Shown: positions 12,630-26,674 of the stretch, one piece after another
How the letters are laid out: each line of letters starts with the position of its first letter
Position numbering within the stretch: the stretch's first letter is position 1
Assembly: GCA_024509875.1 (NCBI GenBank)
Contig: JAMPIV010019862.1
Coordinates: 477,001-541,000, forward strand
Source of the DNA: Oreohelix idahoensis
Taxonomy: Eukaryota; Mollusca; Gastropoda; Stylommatophora; Oreohelicidae
Reading direction: 5' to 3'
Length of the DNA stretch: 64,000 nucleotides
Notes under the pieces: model-generated
Told to the model about the DNA's origin: nothing
The model's input: the letters and a program-made list of their open reading frames with translations, nothing else
Database searches by the model: none
Position numbers and translations under genes: made by a program

Positions 12630-12855
12630 AGCAGGATAAACAATCACTAGTTTAGAACCCTGACTGTACTGTGCCAAATGTCAACAAGTGCTGACCCAGA
12701 TATTGCTACACTTGTCAGAACAGGTCAAGCTGACATTGATTGTATAGCTGTCCTACTGGTGTTGATGTGGTCAAACAAATGTTCTTGCAACTGTAAAATG
12801 TGATTCTCATCACAACAAAACTGCGTAGGCTGGACCCAGGAATCTGGCTCACCAC

Positions 12856-14600
<1,745 letters not shown>

Positions 14601-17600
14601 AAAAAAAATATTACACAATAGCTAAAAAAAAGAACAGAAGTTTGCAGGTACAATGTTTCCTGTAACAAATGAAAATTATTTCACTCTTTCTCTCTTTCTC
14701 TGTTATACTTGGCCACTCATTCGCTCCTTACCTACTCTGGTGAAAACCATTGGTTTTGACAAATAATCAAAGAATGTGCCTATAAAGTCCAGTAATTGGT
14801 GTCATCCGAATCGGGCCCCAGTTCCTCCGATATTAATTAAACTTTACACGGGGAACGCCTAATTGGTGATAGGTTTCTGGATACACAAGTTTGTCCACTA
14901 GTTTGGTTAATGCCGGAACTCTCTGAGATATGTCATTCCCAGTAAACAGCAGGGAAACATGATTGCAAAAAATAAACTACTGTCAACTCTGATGGTGATG
15001 ATACTCCTATCGGTTTGCTCTGGGTGAGTACCGATTATGAACAGCGTCTTATCCTGGGTAAATTCCACATGGGTAAACGACTGTCAGAAGTCGGGACATT
15101 TTTTTTATGTATATGGCCACAACGGGCTGATAAAATTGAATGGAAGAAAATATTTTGTAAGTTCCCTTAATCAATTAGTTCAAATAATGTTATTGTGTCA
15201 CCCTGGTGACAGGAACTGTTTACATTGGTACGGGCGAACGCCAAGGAAAAAACGACACTATTATTACTTCAGTAACTGAGGAAACGACCACAAATAGGAA
15301 ACCGCTAGCCGCTGGGTTTTTATCAAGCACTGTATTAGGAAGAAACAAACATTTCTAACATGACAAATCCTAGGCTATCAAGCGTAAGGCATGAGCTCTT
15401 AACCTCTCCGTCACTAAATTAAATTAAAAGGCACACGGGGTATTAACCTATACTATCGCGCGTCGCTTGAACGAGTACGGGTTTGATAAAAGCATGCAGC
15501 CTTTTCACCTCCGACCCGGTAAACATTCAGCGCACAGTGTCAGTTTTAATTCAATTATGACTACGCTTCCTTACAAATCTCGCCTGTTATTAATAGCTTG
15601 TTGATTGTCGGCGGCTATCGTTTTTTCTTTTTCCACATGATATTTAATGCTAGTCACTATATAATTGGCGGCTAAGGATCAAAGAAGAAGAAGAAGAACT
15701 ATATAATTACACACAATGAAAATATAATGCGCCTTTTCCTCTGTCACTTTATCCGTCACTCATATCGTTTATTTAGTCAGTTAAACCGTATACTCTAGTG
15801 AAAATTAGTTGATGGATTCTTTATATTCAGCTGAACCACAGGTAAGAAAATATATATACGCGTTTGCTATTCCGCTAGTCTTAACGCTAGGGACTCACAG
15901 TGAATAAAATGGTAACTCTAACACATTTAATACTTAGCACAACTTACGAGTATTATTATTACCAGAAAAGCCGAACAATCCCCACGAAGGCCATTAAGCA
16001 CTATTTCACATAGGTTCTAGCGTACGCGTTAAGATTATCCAAAATTTCTTTAGAGACTTGATAACTGACAAAGTGTAGGCAGTATACTTGTATATACAAT
16101 TTTGTGTGATCTCTCTGAAAGATGGCAAAAGTCACACCTTGGACGTTTCAGGAGAAATCTGCGAGCTGGCTTAACGAGATAAGAGATTCTACAGTTCGCT
16201 CACCCGCTATGCCGAACGGCATCAGAGAACCGTCTCTTGCGAGTGAAGCGGCTTTGATTATCTCCCATTTTTTAGATCAAATACGTAATTCCCCTGAAAA
16301 TGTCGGACATCAAAGATGACTGGGAAAATTTATAATCGCCCTTGAAGTTGCTACCGGGTCTGATCAGTTTCATCACGTGCTTTCTGTTAATTCCCTATGA
16401 TTGTCGCGAGAGGTTTGTGATGTTATAAGTATAAGATATCCTGGACATAAAGGTGTATCAGATGATACCAGGATAGTGCCAGATAAGAGTCTGGTCTTAT
16501 TAGTAATAACCCCTTTTCTGAAGAGAGTAAGGGTGTATAGACACAAAGGTAGGGTCAAGCTTTGTAAATTCCCAGAGAAGAAGGTGATGTAGTACTCTGA
16601 GTCCCTAACTGCTACCTCTCCTGATCCGCCTCTGTGATTATGGTATTTAATATGTTTCTTACTCTGCTAGAGGTAATTTATATATCTATATTCACCAACA
16701 AGAACTGTAATTCAACTTAAAGAATCTAAGAAAGTCTTCTGGTGAATATGTACAATTTAATTAAACAGATTCTCTTTTCTGTTTGAAAAAAAAATGTTAA
16801 ACTCAAATATTTTACAAAATAAATAAATAATAATAGTTAACAACTGTTATTTTCTTTCTTGAATCACAATGTCTATCATCTTGTATACAGCGTCTCTGGC
16901 TTGATTATTCACTTGTAGAATTGTTTATTCTTATTACGATAAGTTTATAGAAACACTTTATTAGTTTAGTCATCATAAACTGAAGCGTAGATGCATTTAT
17001 GTGATCTGGATAAGCTGCACAGTTGCATTTAGCAACTTATCTTTATCACTGCAGATGGCTCCCTTATGCTGGAAATACAATTCAGATGAACTCGTTCCAG
17101 TAGTTACTACCGTGATGACGGGCCTGCTATCACCAACTGGCACTGCATACGTTGCAACTTTTGTAAGAGCAGCCTCTTTTGATTTTTGAAACTTGTGTTA
17201 AAGGATTAAACCTGCAATGAATTCAAACGCAATCCCTGTATTTTTCTATCCATACCCCTCTTATGACACAGATGGGGACGATAGACAGTTTCAGATAAGC
17301 GTGCAGCAGAAGCACAAGGTATAGTGTAGGTATCAACAATCATTTCAATTCAAAGTGATCACTATTTACTTCTACAATTTGAATTATAAGTATTTTCCCA
17401 TGATTCGCCTCCCTACAATAATTTGGTTGTGAGTAAAACTATTAAACAATAGGTCAAACGATACTGTGAATCAATCCCTTTCATCCTTCTTTATGTTCCT
17501 GTCAGGTGTCTCATTCCATTCAAGAAATACTTCTTTAAATACTTTTTCCATCTTACAGATACAATTAGCCATCTTTCTCAATATTTAAAATATTTCCGAA

Positions 17601-19140
17601 GGCGGGCTTTGCCTCTAGAAATACACATGAGTCTGTAAGTTTCATCAGAAGACACAGTCCATTCCTAACACATCTTATACACATCGTATCGCACAGTTGG
17701 ATTAATCAATATAATTACACACAATTATATATATTTATATATATAAATAGATTCGTTCTTACCCTCAGGTACACACACACACACAGACTAGCCCTCAATG
17801 GGTAATTAAGGTCTGCTACCAAGTGCAGAAAGGCAAACGCTGGCATTAACATATGCACTGCTTTCCCTCGCTTGCTGTGTTTTTTCAAATCGTGACTGAC
17901 CGAAGTTGGTTAGGCAAGTCTATTTATAGTCTGACCTCGGATGTACGAGACGGAAACTCCCGAAGAATGCAATAACTATCCTAAAATGTGGGTACCGTTT
18001 GGCCTTTTGTACAATGTAGGAAAACTACTTTTTTAAATTATCTCCGTTATTCCTGATGCGATTTTAGTCAAGTAAAGTTTACATTATACCTAGAATTAGG
18101 CTTTACATATACATGTAATAATCTTTTTGGTTACTACTTGCATTTTCTAGTATGCATAGTTTCAACAGCTAAACTTAGGCCAACCTGAAGCTTCGAATGC
18201 ATTTAACCTAAGATTTCTCCCGTCCTATAATATTATTAGTAAACGTATTACTACTAACGGGTAGAGTAACATCCCTAATATCGTTTTGATAACCTCTGCA
18301 AAGTGGTACTTCTTCTATACTATTGTAGGAAAATTCCGAAGTTAATCATATTACACAAAAAGGGTATGGCCATCTTTATTCTACCAGCAGTTGTAAACAC
18401 GGGACCAACAAAGCGTTTTCATTGGCCGGTGTATCATATCTTGTTAACTATGTATGGCGCGCCGTTAGGACCAGAGTTATTTGAATTCGTGATGTGAAAC
18501 AGACGTAATCTCACGACAATGATTGACATGTCAGCTCGCGTGAGAACTCTGTTAAACAGACCGGTTCGCCCCCCCACCTCATTATCGGGCATGATGCGAA
18601 TAATAGGTAAACACTCGTTAGCGCAAGAAAGACAGGAAAAAATAGGCGTGGCTAAAATGTCAGTCCACAGACAGCGAATTGCGTGGGTTTTTGCGTAGCA
18701 AAACGTAAACACTAATGAGGAGCAAAGGTGGACGGATTTATGTAGTCTATTTACATATACACGTCACGAATAGGAATAACTGATGTGGAGATGAGGTCTT
18801 TGGATAGGATTCACCGTGAATAAATCAGTTGATAGCATTACAAAGCAGTCACTGTTCTGTAATCACCAAAGTAACAGAAATAGTGGGACACATAAATGAT
18901 ATGGATAAGGTTCCAACATGCTTAAAAGTAGGCATAGAAAGACTTTGAGAGACAGTAGAAACCCGCAGTACTAAGATTTATCAGAACTACTTCAGCATTT
19001 TCGATTGACGACACTTACCATTTTCATTTATTGTTTTTGCGTTTAATATAGTTCACACTTTCTTTTCTATATTGTTTTTGTTCCGGACGAAGACCTTGTG
19101 GTCTAAACGTTGGCTATTTCTGTGTCCTTTGTCATATTAA
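14601..19140. other. Anonymous DNA, no gene recognised
   Basis: 4.5 kb with only short open frames (80 codons or fewer) and no recognisable domain. A (GAA)n run lies near 15685-15702, which could be the remnant of a LINE tail. A short stretch at 17790-17860 resembles a SINE core (CTCAATGGGTAATTAAGGT). It could contain host intronic or intergenic DNA. Confidence 0.5.
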
Positions 19141-20960
19141 GGCATAATAATAATAATAATAAATTCTTTAAGCGCCAAACACGGCGCATAAGGCAGAAAC
19201 CAGTGCTCTCCAGGTTGTTCGTTGTGACGCCACTCCTCTTAGCTCTTGCACATTATTTAGGCCCAACGTTCTTCCTTCTCTTATTATTGTTCTTCTGAGT
19301 GTTTCTTTTGGTCTTCCTTTTTTCCGCTTACCCTCAGGAACCCAAGTGAGCGCCTGTAGTGGTATTCTGTTGTTTTGCATTCGTAGGACATGACCGATAT
19401 ATGACCATCGTCTTTTCCTTATATAGTCGGAGACATATTTCTGCCTAGAGTCTTCTCTTATTTGTCGATTAGTCTTGAATTCTTTCCAACTGATGTTCAT
19501 GAGTTTTCTAAGACATTTGTTCTCGAATGTATTCAGCTTGTTCTCCAATGATTTTGTTATTTTCCAACTCTCACAGCCGTATGTTAACACTGAGATAACA
19601 TTTGAATTAAACAGACGAAGCTTGGTATGTATATTCAATGATCGTAATTTCCAAATGTTAGATAATCTATTGAAGGCGCTAGCTGCCAAAGCAATTCTAG
19701 TATGGATTTCTCTTGTTGTGTCACCATCCTGAGTCATTTTACTGCCTAAATAATTGAAACTTTCAACTTTCTGTAGTTTTTTCCCCGTTCAAGATGATAT
19801 CAAAGGTCTCGTTAGAAAAGTTCATAGCTTTAGTTTTAGAGGCATTTATTTGGAGACCAATTTTAACCGAGAGATGACACAAATTATTTATTGCTTCTTG
19901 GGATTGTCTTGGTGTTGAACTTAAGAATGCTACATCATCTGCGAAATCCAGGTCCCCCAGGAATTTTCCATGTGTCCATTTATACCCAATTGTTCATTGT
20001 GGGTATAGTTTCTCATAACCCAATCAATAGCTATTCCAAAAAGTAGTGGTGACATAATACAGCCTTGTTTCACCCCTGTTTCTACTGTAAACCATTCTGT
20101 ATTCCCTTTATGTGTTCTAACACAACATCTTGCATTGTCATATAGCGCTTTGATTATATTCACATATTTTGTTGGAAAACCATAGATTGTAAGTATCTTC
20201 CACAATGATGGGCGGTGTAGACTATCAAAGGCTTTTTGAAAATCGACGAAGGTGATAATAAGTGGCGATTGCCTTTCCACTGATTCTTCTATAATTGTTC
20301 TTAGTGTGAATATTTGATCAATACATGATCGTTTCGGCCTGAAACCCGCTTGTTCTTCTCTGATCTTTTCGTCAGCATGCAATTTAAGTCTTTCTAACAT
20401 CATGCAACATAATAATTTTCCAGGTACTGATAATAGAGATATACCACGCCAGTTATTACAGTCTGATAGATCACCTTTCTTCGGTAACTTTACAATAATA
20501 CCGTCTTTCCATTGTTGTGGTGGTTGTTCTTCTCTCCATACTTCATTTATAATATCTAAAATTCTCAAGAGGTTGTTGTCATTAACTGCTTTAATCATTT
20601 CCCCTGAAATTTCGTCAACTCCAGCAGCTTTAAAATTTTTTAATCTTTTAACGGCTTGTTTGATCTCGTCCAGCGTGAATTCATCGCAAGTTATTGGCAA
20701 GGTGGTTGTGGATGTTTCATTATTAAAATCAGGTGTTACTGTTGGTGGTGGTCTGTTTAGCACCTCCATGAAGTGCTCAGCCCATCTCTTCATTTGTTCT
20801 TTTTCTGTTGGTATTGAATTCCCTAATTTACCTTTAACAGGTGTTTCCATAGCAGTAGGCTGGTGACATAGTTGTTTTGTAATTTGATAAAGGCACCTAC
20901 TATTACCAGTTCTTGCAGCATTTTCAGCTTCTACGGCCAGTTCATTGATGAAATGTTAAG
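19141..20960 (-). pseudogene. RTE-like LINE reverse transcriptase, 5'-truncated
   Basis: Minus-strand RT of a non-LTR retrotransposon. The frame from about 20955 to 19930 has the linker, LKNFKAAGVDEI, WRGISLLSVPGK, EQAGFRPKRSC, VDFQKAFDSLHR and GVKQGCIMSPLLFGIAIDW. One base appears lost near 19975, so the catalytic FADD box follows in another frame (about 19945-19955). A one-base gain in the A-run near 19785 breaks it again. The remaining frame (19737-19168) holds the thumb and C-terminal part (TYGCESWKIT, IGHVLRMQ, GRPKETLRR) ending WRALVSALCAVFGA. The 3' end is a (TTA)n tail at 19144-19164 on the minus strand. No endonuclease domain remains. The RTE-like placement is based on overall motif resemblance. 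Confidence 0.88.
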
Positions 20961-21851
20961 GCATACATTACCTATATTCGTTCACCTCATCTTTCATTAG
21001 CTAATGCATGTTTGCGCACCACATAGAAATGACACCTCTAGTCCGCTGGGCAGGGACTCGGAAAGACATGCTTAGAAGACTTCTGACCCAGGCACAAAAA
21101 GTGAAGATTGAAACAGATCCGAGCGAGGCGCTGTTGTCGACCCGTGTAGTTTCCGGAAGGTCTATGAAGAGACAAAGAAAGAATAGAACTACTGTGTCCT
21201 CAGGCGTGTCGTATAAGGCAACTAATGTGAGCTTGGTGCAGGTTTCCTATTAGGTGATCGGCTGTAGTAGTGACACCATGCTCCGTATGAAGCGCAAAGG
21301 AAAATGGCGAGGTGCTGTTGCCGAAGTAGAAGAGATCATTACATTAGTAAATAATGATTTAATGATGGTAGATTTGTTTCCCTCTGTGTACTAAATATAA
21401 AGATTAATATGATGAGAACTGTGATAGAACAATGTATAGTCAAACACTGCTGAGTTTTGGTTTATACTTCAAGTTGCTAGATGTCTGTTTGAGGAGGAGC
21501 CCACCGGTTAGAGTTTGGAAGCAAATCTATATTACGTGATTATTGAATGTTAATATAAGGCCACGAACTCCTTGTGTGCACTTAAATGTGCTTGTGTATG
21601 TTTGTGTGGAAGCGGAAAATTTAATACACTCCAGTAAGTTCCATTTTGTATTAAACTTACCTGCAAGATTTGTTTCAATTTGTATTTTCTAAGTTCGGCT
21701 GGAACAAACTTTTGTTCCATTTTGGGTTAAGCTCAGCTGTAACGACATTTAGCAATCATAGCTTTACGAAGATTATTTGGACTAACGCGGTCAATGGAAT
21801 AAGAAATACATTCTTATGTTTATCTATGGCAATATGATCATCAATCAAAAT
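20961..21851. other. Anonymous DNA, no gene recognised
   Basis: An 81-codon frame at 21008-21253 is not recognised. No repeat ends seen. Confidence 0.5.
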
Positions 21852-22308
21852 ACATAATTGCCGCCGTAAGTACTTGGTCGGTCGGTCGGTCGGTCGGTCA
21901 GTGATATTTTTGCACACCGTCATTTGCGCACTTTTTTCTATTTTCGAGGGAGTGCATTAACTTTCAACCACAGCTAAGGGGGTGCAACTGTGGTTGAAAG
22001 TTAGACAATAATTGTATTGTTTCCCCTTATATGTACTCTCCAGAAAATATAAAAGTGTGACTGTGAGCATTAAATCAACAGACAATCAAGATACACTTCT
22101 GTACAGTTTCATTCGGGAAATGGATTTAACTCATCATCTTTCTTAAAAATAACCTTAAGATGTAAGTTTCTGATTGTTTCTTCAAGACAAAATTTTAATT
22201 TAAAGTATTGCAGACTTATTATTATGGATCAAAACAAAATGATAATATGGCTAAAAGGAAGAGAAGATCGCGTCATTCACAGCGAGCAAACAGTTTGATT
22301 ATGGAAAG
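21852..22308 (+). mobile_element. Non-autonomous Helitron, copy ii, 5' part
   Basis: Starts with ATACATAATTGCCGCCGTAAG and a (GGTC)n stretch. It then has the internal foldback, including a 15-bp perfect stem (AACTTTCAACCACAG ... CTGTGGTTGAAAGTT, 21959-22003). The MAKRKR start region begins near 22224. It is broken near 22308 by the LINE that follows; the 3' half, with hairpin and CTAG, is not found nearby. Confidence 0.75.
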
Positions 22309-24263
22309 AAAATAAGAGAGAAGAAAATGGCTTGGAAACAATACTTAGGAGCTAAAAACACAGCAGGACAAATAAAGAAATATAGAGAATATGTGATACT
22401 CAGAACAGAAGTAAAAAACAAGGTGCTAGCAGCAAAACAGAAGTCCCGGGAAAAATTTGGAGAAAAGCTACAAAAAGATGCGCAAGAAAACCAGAATTTG
22501 TTTTATAAGACCCCAAAGAACATGAGGAAGGAAAAACAATGCCCTCTCAAATTTATAAAGGACAAGCAAGGCAAATTGCTTACTGCCCGGAAGGAAGTAA
22601 TGGAAAGATAGAAAGAATATTTCTCAGAACTCCTTGATGGTGAGCAAGGTCAAGCATCAGAAAAAAAAACCACTAGCACAGAAGAGGAAACAAATGGTGA
22701 TGAAGATGACATAAAGATGGAAGAACTGAAGGCAGCACTGAAGAAAATCAAGATGGGCAAAGCAGCAGGGCATGATGGTATAACACCAGAAATGGTTAAG
22801 TACATGGGAGCATCAGGCTACCTATTACTCTTAAGGGTCCTACAGGCAGCGTGGTGCAACAAGACCAAACCAAAGGACTGGGAGATTGCCATCATAACAC
22901 CAATTTTCAAAAAGGGTGACAATCGACAATGTGGAAACCATAGAGGTATATCCCTTCTCAGTGTCCCTGGTAAAATCTACTCTAGAATCCTAGAGCAGAG
23001 ACTCCGACACCTAGCTGAGCCACAATTGGATGAGGTCCAGTGCGGATTCCGAGCAAACCGAAGTACTCAAGACCTAATCTTCACACTCAGACAGCTGAGT
23101 GAAAAGGCCCTTGAGTATAAGAGTGAGATCCATCTTTGTTTCATAGATCTGGAAAAGGCATTTGACAGGGTCCCCTGGAGCAAACTTTGGGACTGTTTGG
23201 CAAGGAAGAACATTCCAGCACCTCTGATTCATGCTATACAGAGCTTCTACAAGTCTTGCAGAAATTATGTGAGGACAGCAAACCATAAGTCAAAAGAGTT
23301 CAGGACCACCACTGGTGTAAGACAAGGTGATATCCTGTCACCTTATCTTTTCATACTCTTCATGGACGATGTTATCAAGTCATGTAAGGAGAGAACAAGA
23401 AAGTATTCAGTGGGGTACTGGAAGATGAGACAGGTATGTATTTCAGAACTGGCATTTGCTGATGATGTTGCCCTGATTGCTAAATCAGAGGCACATCTCC
23501 AATCCAACCTGCAAGTCTAGAAGGAAGAGCTGGAGAAGAGAGGGATGGTCATAAGTAGCTCTAAAACAAAATCCATGGTGATATCACGAGAAGAAAGAAG
23601 ACATCAGATTAAGCTGGGAGAACAGGTCCTGGAGCAGGTCGACCACTTTAAATATCTCGGAGCAATTATAGACCGAAAGGAGGGCATCAAAGAAGAGTTT
23701 GGCCACTCGAAAAGCAGCAACTGGGAGACTTTTTCAGGCCATAAATCGAGGATTCCTCAGCAAGAGAGAGGTTGGTAAGAAAATGAAGATGGCTGTATAA
23801 CGCTCCACCTATGTCCCAGTCTTGACATATGGATGCGAGTCATAGGCAATGACTACAACCCATAAAAGCCAGATCCAAACCTCAGAAATGAGGTATCTGA
23901 GGAAGGTGGTTGAAGTAACAAGAAGAGACATGGTTCGCAACCAAACGATACGTCAAGGCCTAAAATCCCACCCCCTGCAGACCCAAGTAGAACAGTCCCA
24001 ACTAAGATGGTTTGGCCATGTCTGCAGAATTGGAGAAGATCGGCTACCACGACAAGCATGGGAAACAAAGAGCCAGGGATCCAGACCCCCAGGACGACCC
24101 AGAGTCCGCTGGGAGGACAACATTGGACAATCTTTGAAGGACCGAGGACTAGAATGGAACCAGGCCAGGAGGAAGACTGCCGATAGGATAGTCTAGCGCT
24201 CTCTCTTCCAAACCACAACACCTCACGGTAGAAGGGGAACGACTAAGTAAGTAAGTAAGTAAG
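22309..24263 (+). pseudogene. RTE-like LINE reverse transcriptase, 5'-truncated, (TAAG)n tail
   Basis: Plus-strand non-LTR retrotransposon. The frame from 22327 runs through the endonuclease-RT linker, KIKMGKAAGHDGITPEM, HRGISLLSVPGKIYSRILE, QCGFRANRSTQDLIF, IDLEKAFDRVPW, GVRQGDILSPYLFILFMDD and the catalytic FADD box (about 23452). Two in-frame TAG codons interrupt it (22609-22611 and 23518-23520), both where related elements have tryptophan. A frameshift near 23700 and a stop near 23845 follow. The last frame (23849-24196) holds LRWFGHVCRI and GRPRVRWEDNI. The tail is (TAAG)n at 24243-24263. The start falls inside Helitron copy ii and the tail abuts the LTR of element D. Confidence 0.9.
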
Positions 24264-24474
24264 TGTCGTAGATTTTTGATAGGGGAATTAAGACTTGGGT
24301 TGGTCCCTTCTGAATAGATTTGAATAAGTGATAGTCACAGTGAGAAGTAGTAATAGCAATAGCTTCCCACGAGTGAGATGGTAGAATGTGATCAAGAGGC
24401 TGTCTCTGAGATCGAGAAATCTTCTCTCTCTCTCACCTATCTTCTACGACAGCTTTCGAGGAGTCAGACAGTCT

Positions 24475-24525
<51 letters not shown>

Positions 24526-24590
24526 AATATATAAATATATATATATATATGTAAATATAAATATAAATATAAATATAAATATATATATAT
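24264..24590 (-). repeat. Left LTR of element D, outer arm
   Basis: Matches 37341-37634 nearly base for base up to the (CA)n(TA)n tract, where element B is inserted. It starts exactly where the LINE (TAAG)n tail ends. Confidence 0.88.
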
Positions 24591-25214
24591 TGTTGGGAGT
24601 AGAAAATGCATTAATTTTAACGCCGAGTTTGGCACTTTGCCACTTCACCCAAATAGCCACTCTATGTCACGTGATGAGACTGGCTGGGGAAGTTTTGCTA
24701 ACAAGGCAGGTAAAAAAAAAACGAGAGAGAGTTTAGCAGCGAGGAGAGGGCATTGAGTGACCAGCCGTTAGGCGGCACAGATGTGTGTGTGGGCATGTGT
24801 GGATAACCCTAATGTATATTCCTGTTTTTACATGGAAGTATTATAATGTACGGCATATTTAACATTCATAATTGTTCATGAAAATGAGTGACTTTTATTA
24901 TTATTATTAATATTGATTGTGTTCTTATTGCCTGACCACATCAATGGGTCTAATGTGAAGTTCGTTGTAATGTGTATTAAAGTTACAGAACCGTCACTCA
25001 GTTATTATGACTTTCATTGGAGAAAGAGATGTGTGCACAAAGTAAGTTAATACTAAGAATTAATGTTTATTCGCCAGGCACATAAAGAGAGAACCCTGGA
25101 CATCACATTCCTTTCTATATGGGATACAAACAAACAGTCGTGCAAACGCAAAAGGCAGGAATAAGCACGAAAAATATAAATAAACACACACCCCTCGACA
25201 GATGGAGTTCAACA
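24591..25214 (+). repeat. 5' LTR of element B
   Basis: TGTT...AACA, 624 bp. It contains a CACGTG box near 24668 and an AATAAA signal near 25183, close to the 3' edge as expected for an R/U5 polyadenylation signal. Confidence 0.92.
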
Positions 25215-26674
25215 GATGGGTAGCCAAGCTTGTGCCTCGTGAGCGATGTTTTATGCCTGAATTAATTATGTGCACCAAGTTTATCTAAAATGCATTTGCA
25301 TCAATTGAACTATAATATGATTGAACATAAAACAGGAGTTCAGATGCACTTTTAAGGCAACGTGTTTAAAGCTGTTTTGAAGAACTCGGCTGCTTAACAA
25401 TGACTTTTTGTTCGTGTTAATGAACTTTCTTGCAAACGTACCTTTTTGCAAAAACTGCGGTGAAACCAGCAATCGGGCAAATGAGATTCCCGTGCAAGCG
25501 AAAGTTTTTGTCGCACAGCGGCAAATTAGCCACGCCCCGTGACCTTTAACGGCAGCAGGAATTTACGTCAACAAACACGCACGATTTCTGTTGATGGAAT
25601 ATTTTAGAGACAAACGAGGTGCCTATTTTTCCAAAAACATTGAAGGCTTTCGGGGACCATGCGTGTACTAACATTTATAAATCTATAAAAGAAACTTTGC
25701 GGACCTTATTATTAAGAAATAAATAAAACAGTTCGACCAGACGACATATCAAACAAGTTTTCAGAACTATAGTTTCTATTTTGGCTCAGTTTTCCTGATT
25801 CATGCGAGACAGTGTAAACTAAATTACGCCGTGTTCAGACCAAAACACTTTAGTCTGCATGTTACGATACGTTTAGCTGCATTTTAAAAGCTTCTTTAAA
25901 GCCTCTTGTGCTTTTATAGCGTGCTCCATCTTTGCTATTTTTCTTTTTTCTATTCTATATGTTCAGTGTTGCCAATTTTTTTTTCTTTAGGTATCATTTT
26001 TTTTCATTCATCTTCGGAAGTATGATGAAAGGTGATTTTCTGTAGGTTTATGTGAGGTTTGCATTTAAGGAATTTTAGCGCTTTGACGCATTCATACTGA
26101 CAGTCCTTTTTTGCATTGCGAACATTTAATTTGTGTTTAGATGTGGCGTTAGGTATCACGTTTTGTTATTGTTTCGTATATATGTCTCACATTGTCAGTT
26201 GTTGTAATAGTGCTTTCTATACCTTCTTCTCCTTAGTTGTTATTGTGACGGTTGTTTCGTTTTAGTTGTGAATTATTTGTAGTGTCTAAAAATTATTATT
26301 TTTTTTTTTTTACATGTTAATATAGAATATTGTTTTTGTTGTCTTATTTTAGTTAATTTTAATTTCTTTTTGTGTGTGTTGTATTTGAAAATATACCATC
26401 ATCATCATTGTCATTGACATCATTGCCTTCATCTTTTCATTGTACATTTGTCTGGACCCATTGATATACATGGCATAATTTTGCATATTTTTTTTCTTTT
26501 ATTATAACATGTATTGAACACTGCAGTGTTCATTAACAATATCACCATAATTTAACACATTCTAATTATGTCCTTGGTGGGTTTGTACGACTTACATAGG
26601 TATTGAGTTTTGTATTGTTCATCATTATAAATATCACTATATTTTGAACAGAAAGTAGTTTCTGGTAGGAAACC
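25215..26674 (+). other. Element B leader
   Basis: 1.46 kb of T-rich DNA between the 5' LTR and gag. It opens GATGGGTAGCCAAGC, a possible primer-binding site that I cannot match to a named tRNA. No coding signal. Confidence 0.65.

Larger units (their letters stand above)
11174..12855 (-). other. Element A leader with tandem repeats
   Basis: Untranslated region between the 5' LTR and gag. It holds three to four tandem units near gag (11232-11580) and a LINE insertion (12305-12537). The stretch around 11760-12120 shares blocks (ACAAGACAAATA-like and ACATAACAAATAATATA-like) with the leader of element C at 58.8-59.3 kb. This supports common ancestry of the two leaders. Confidence 0.7.

Noticed and set aside
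16122..16319. 65-codon frame as a host exon
   Set aside because: No recognisable domain, no splice context that I could support, and no homologous copy in the window.
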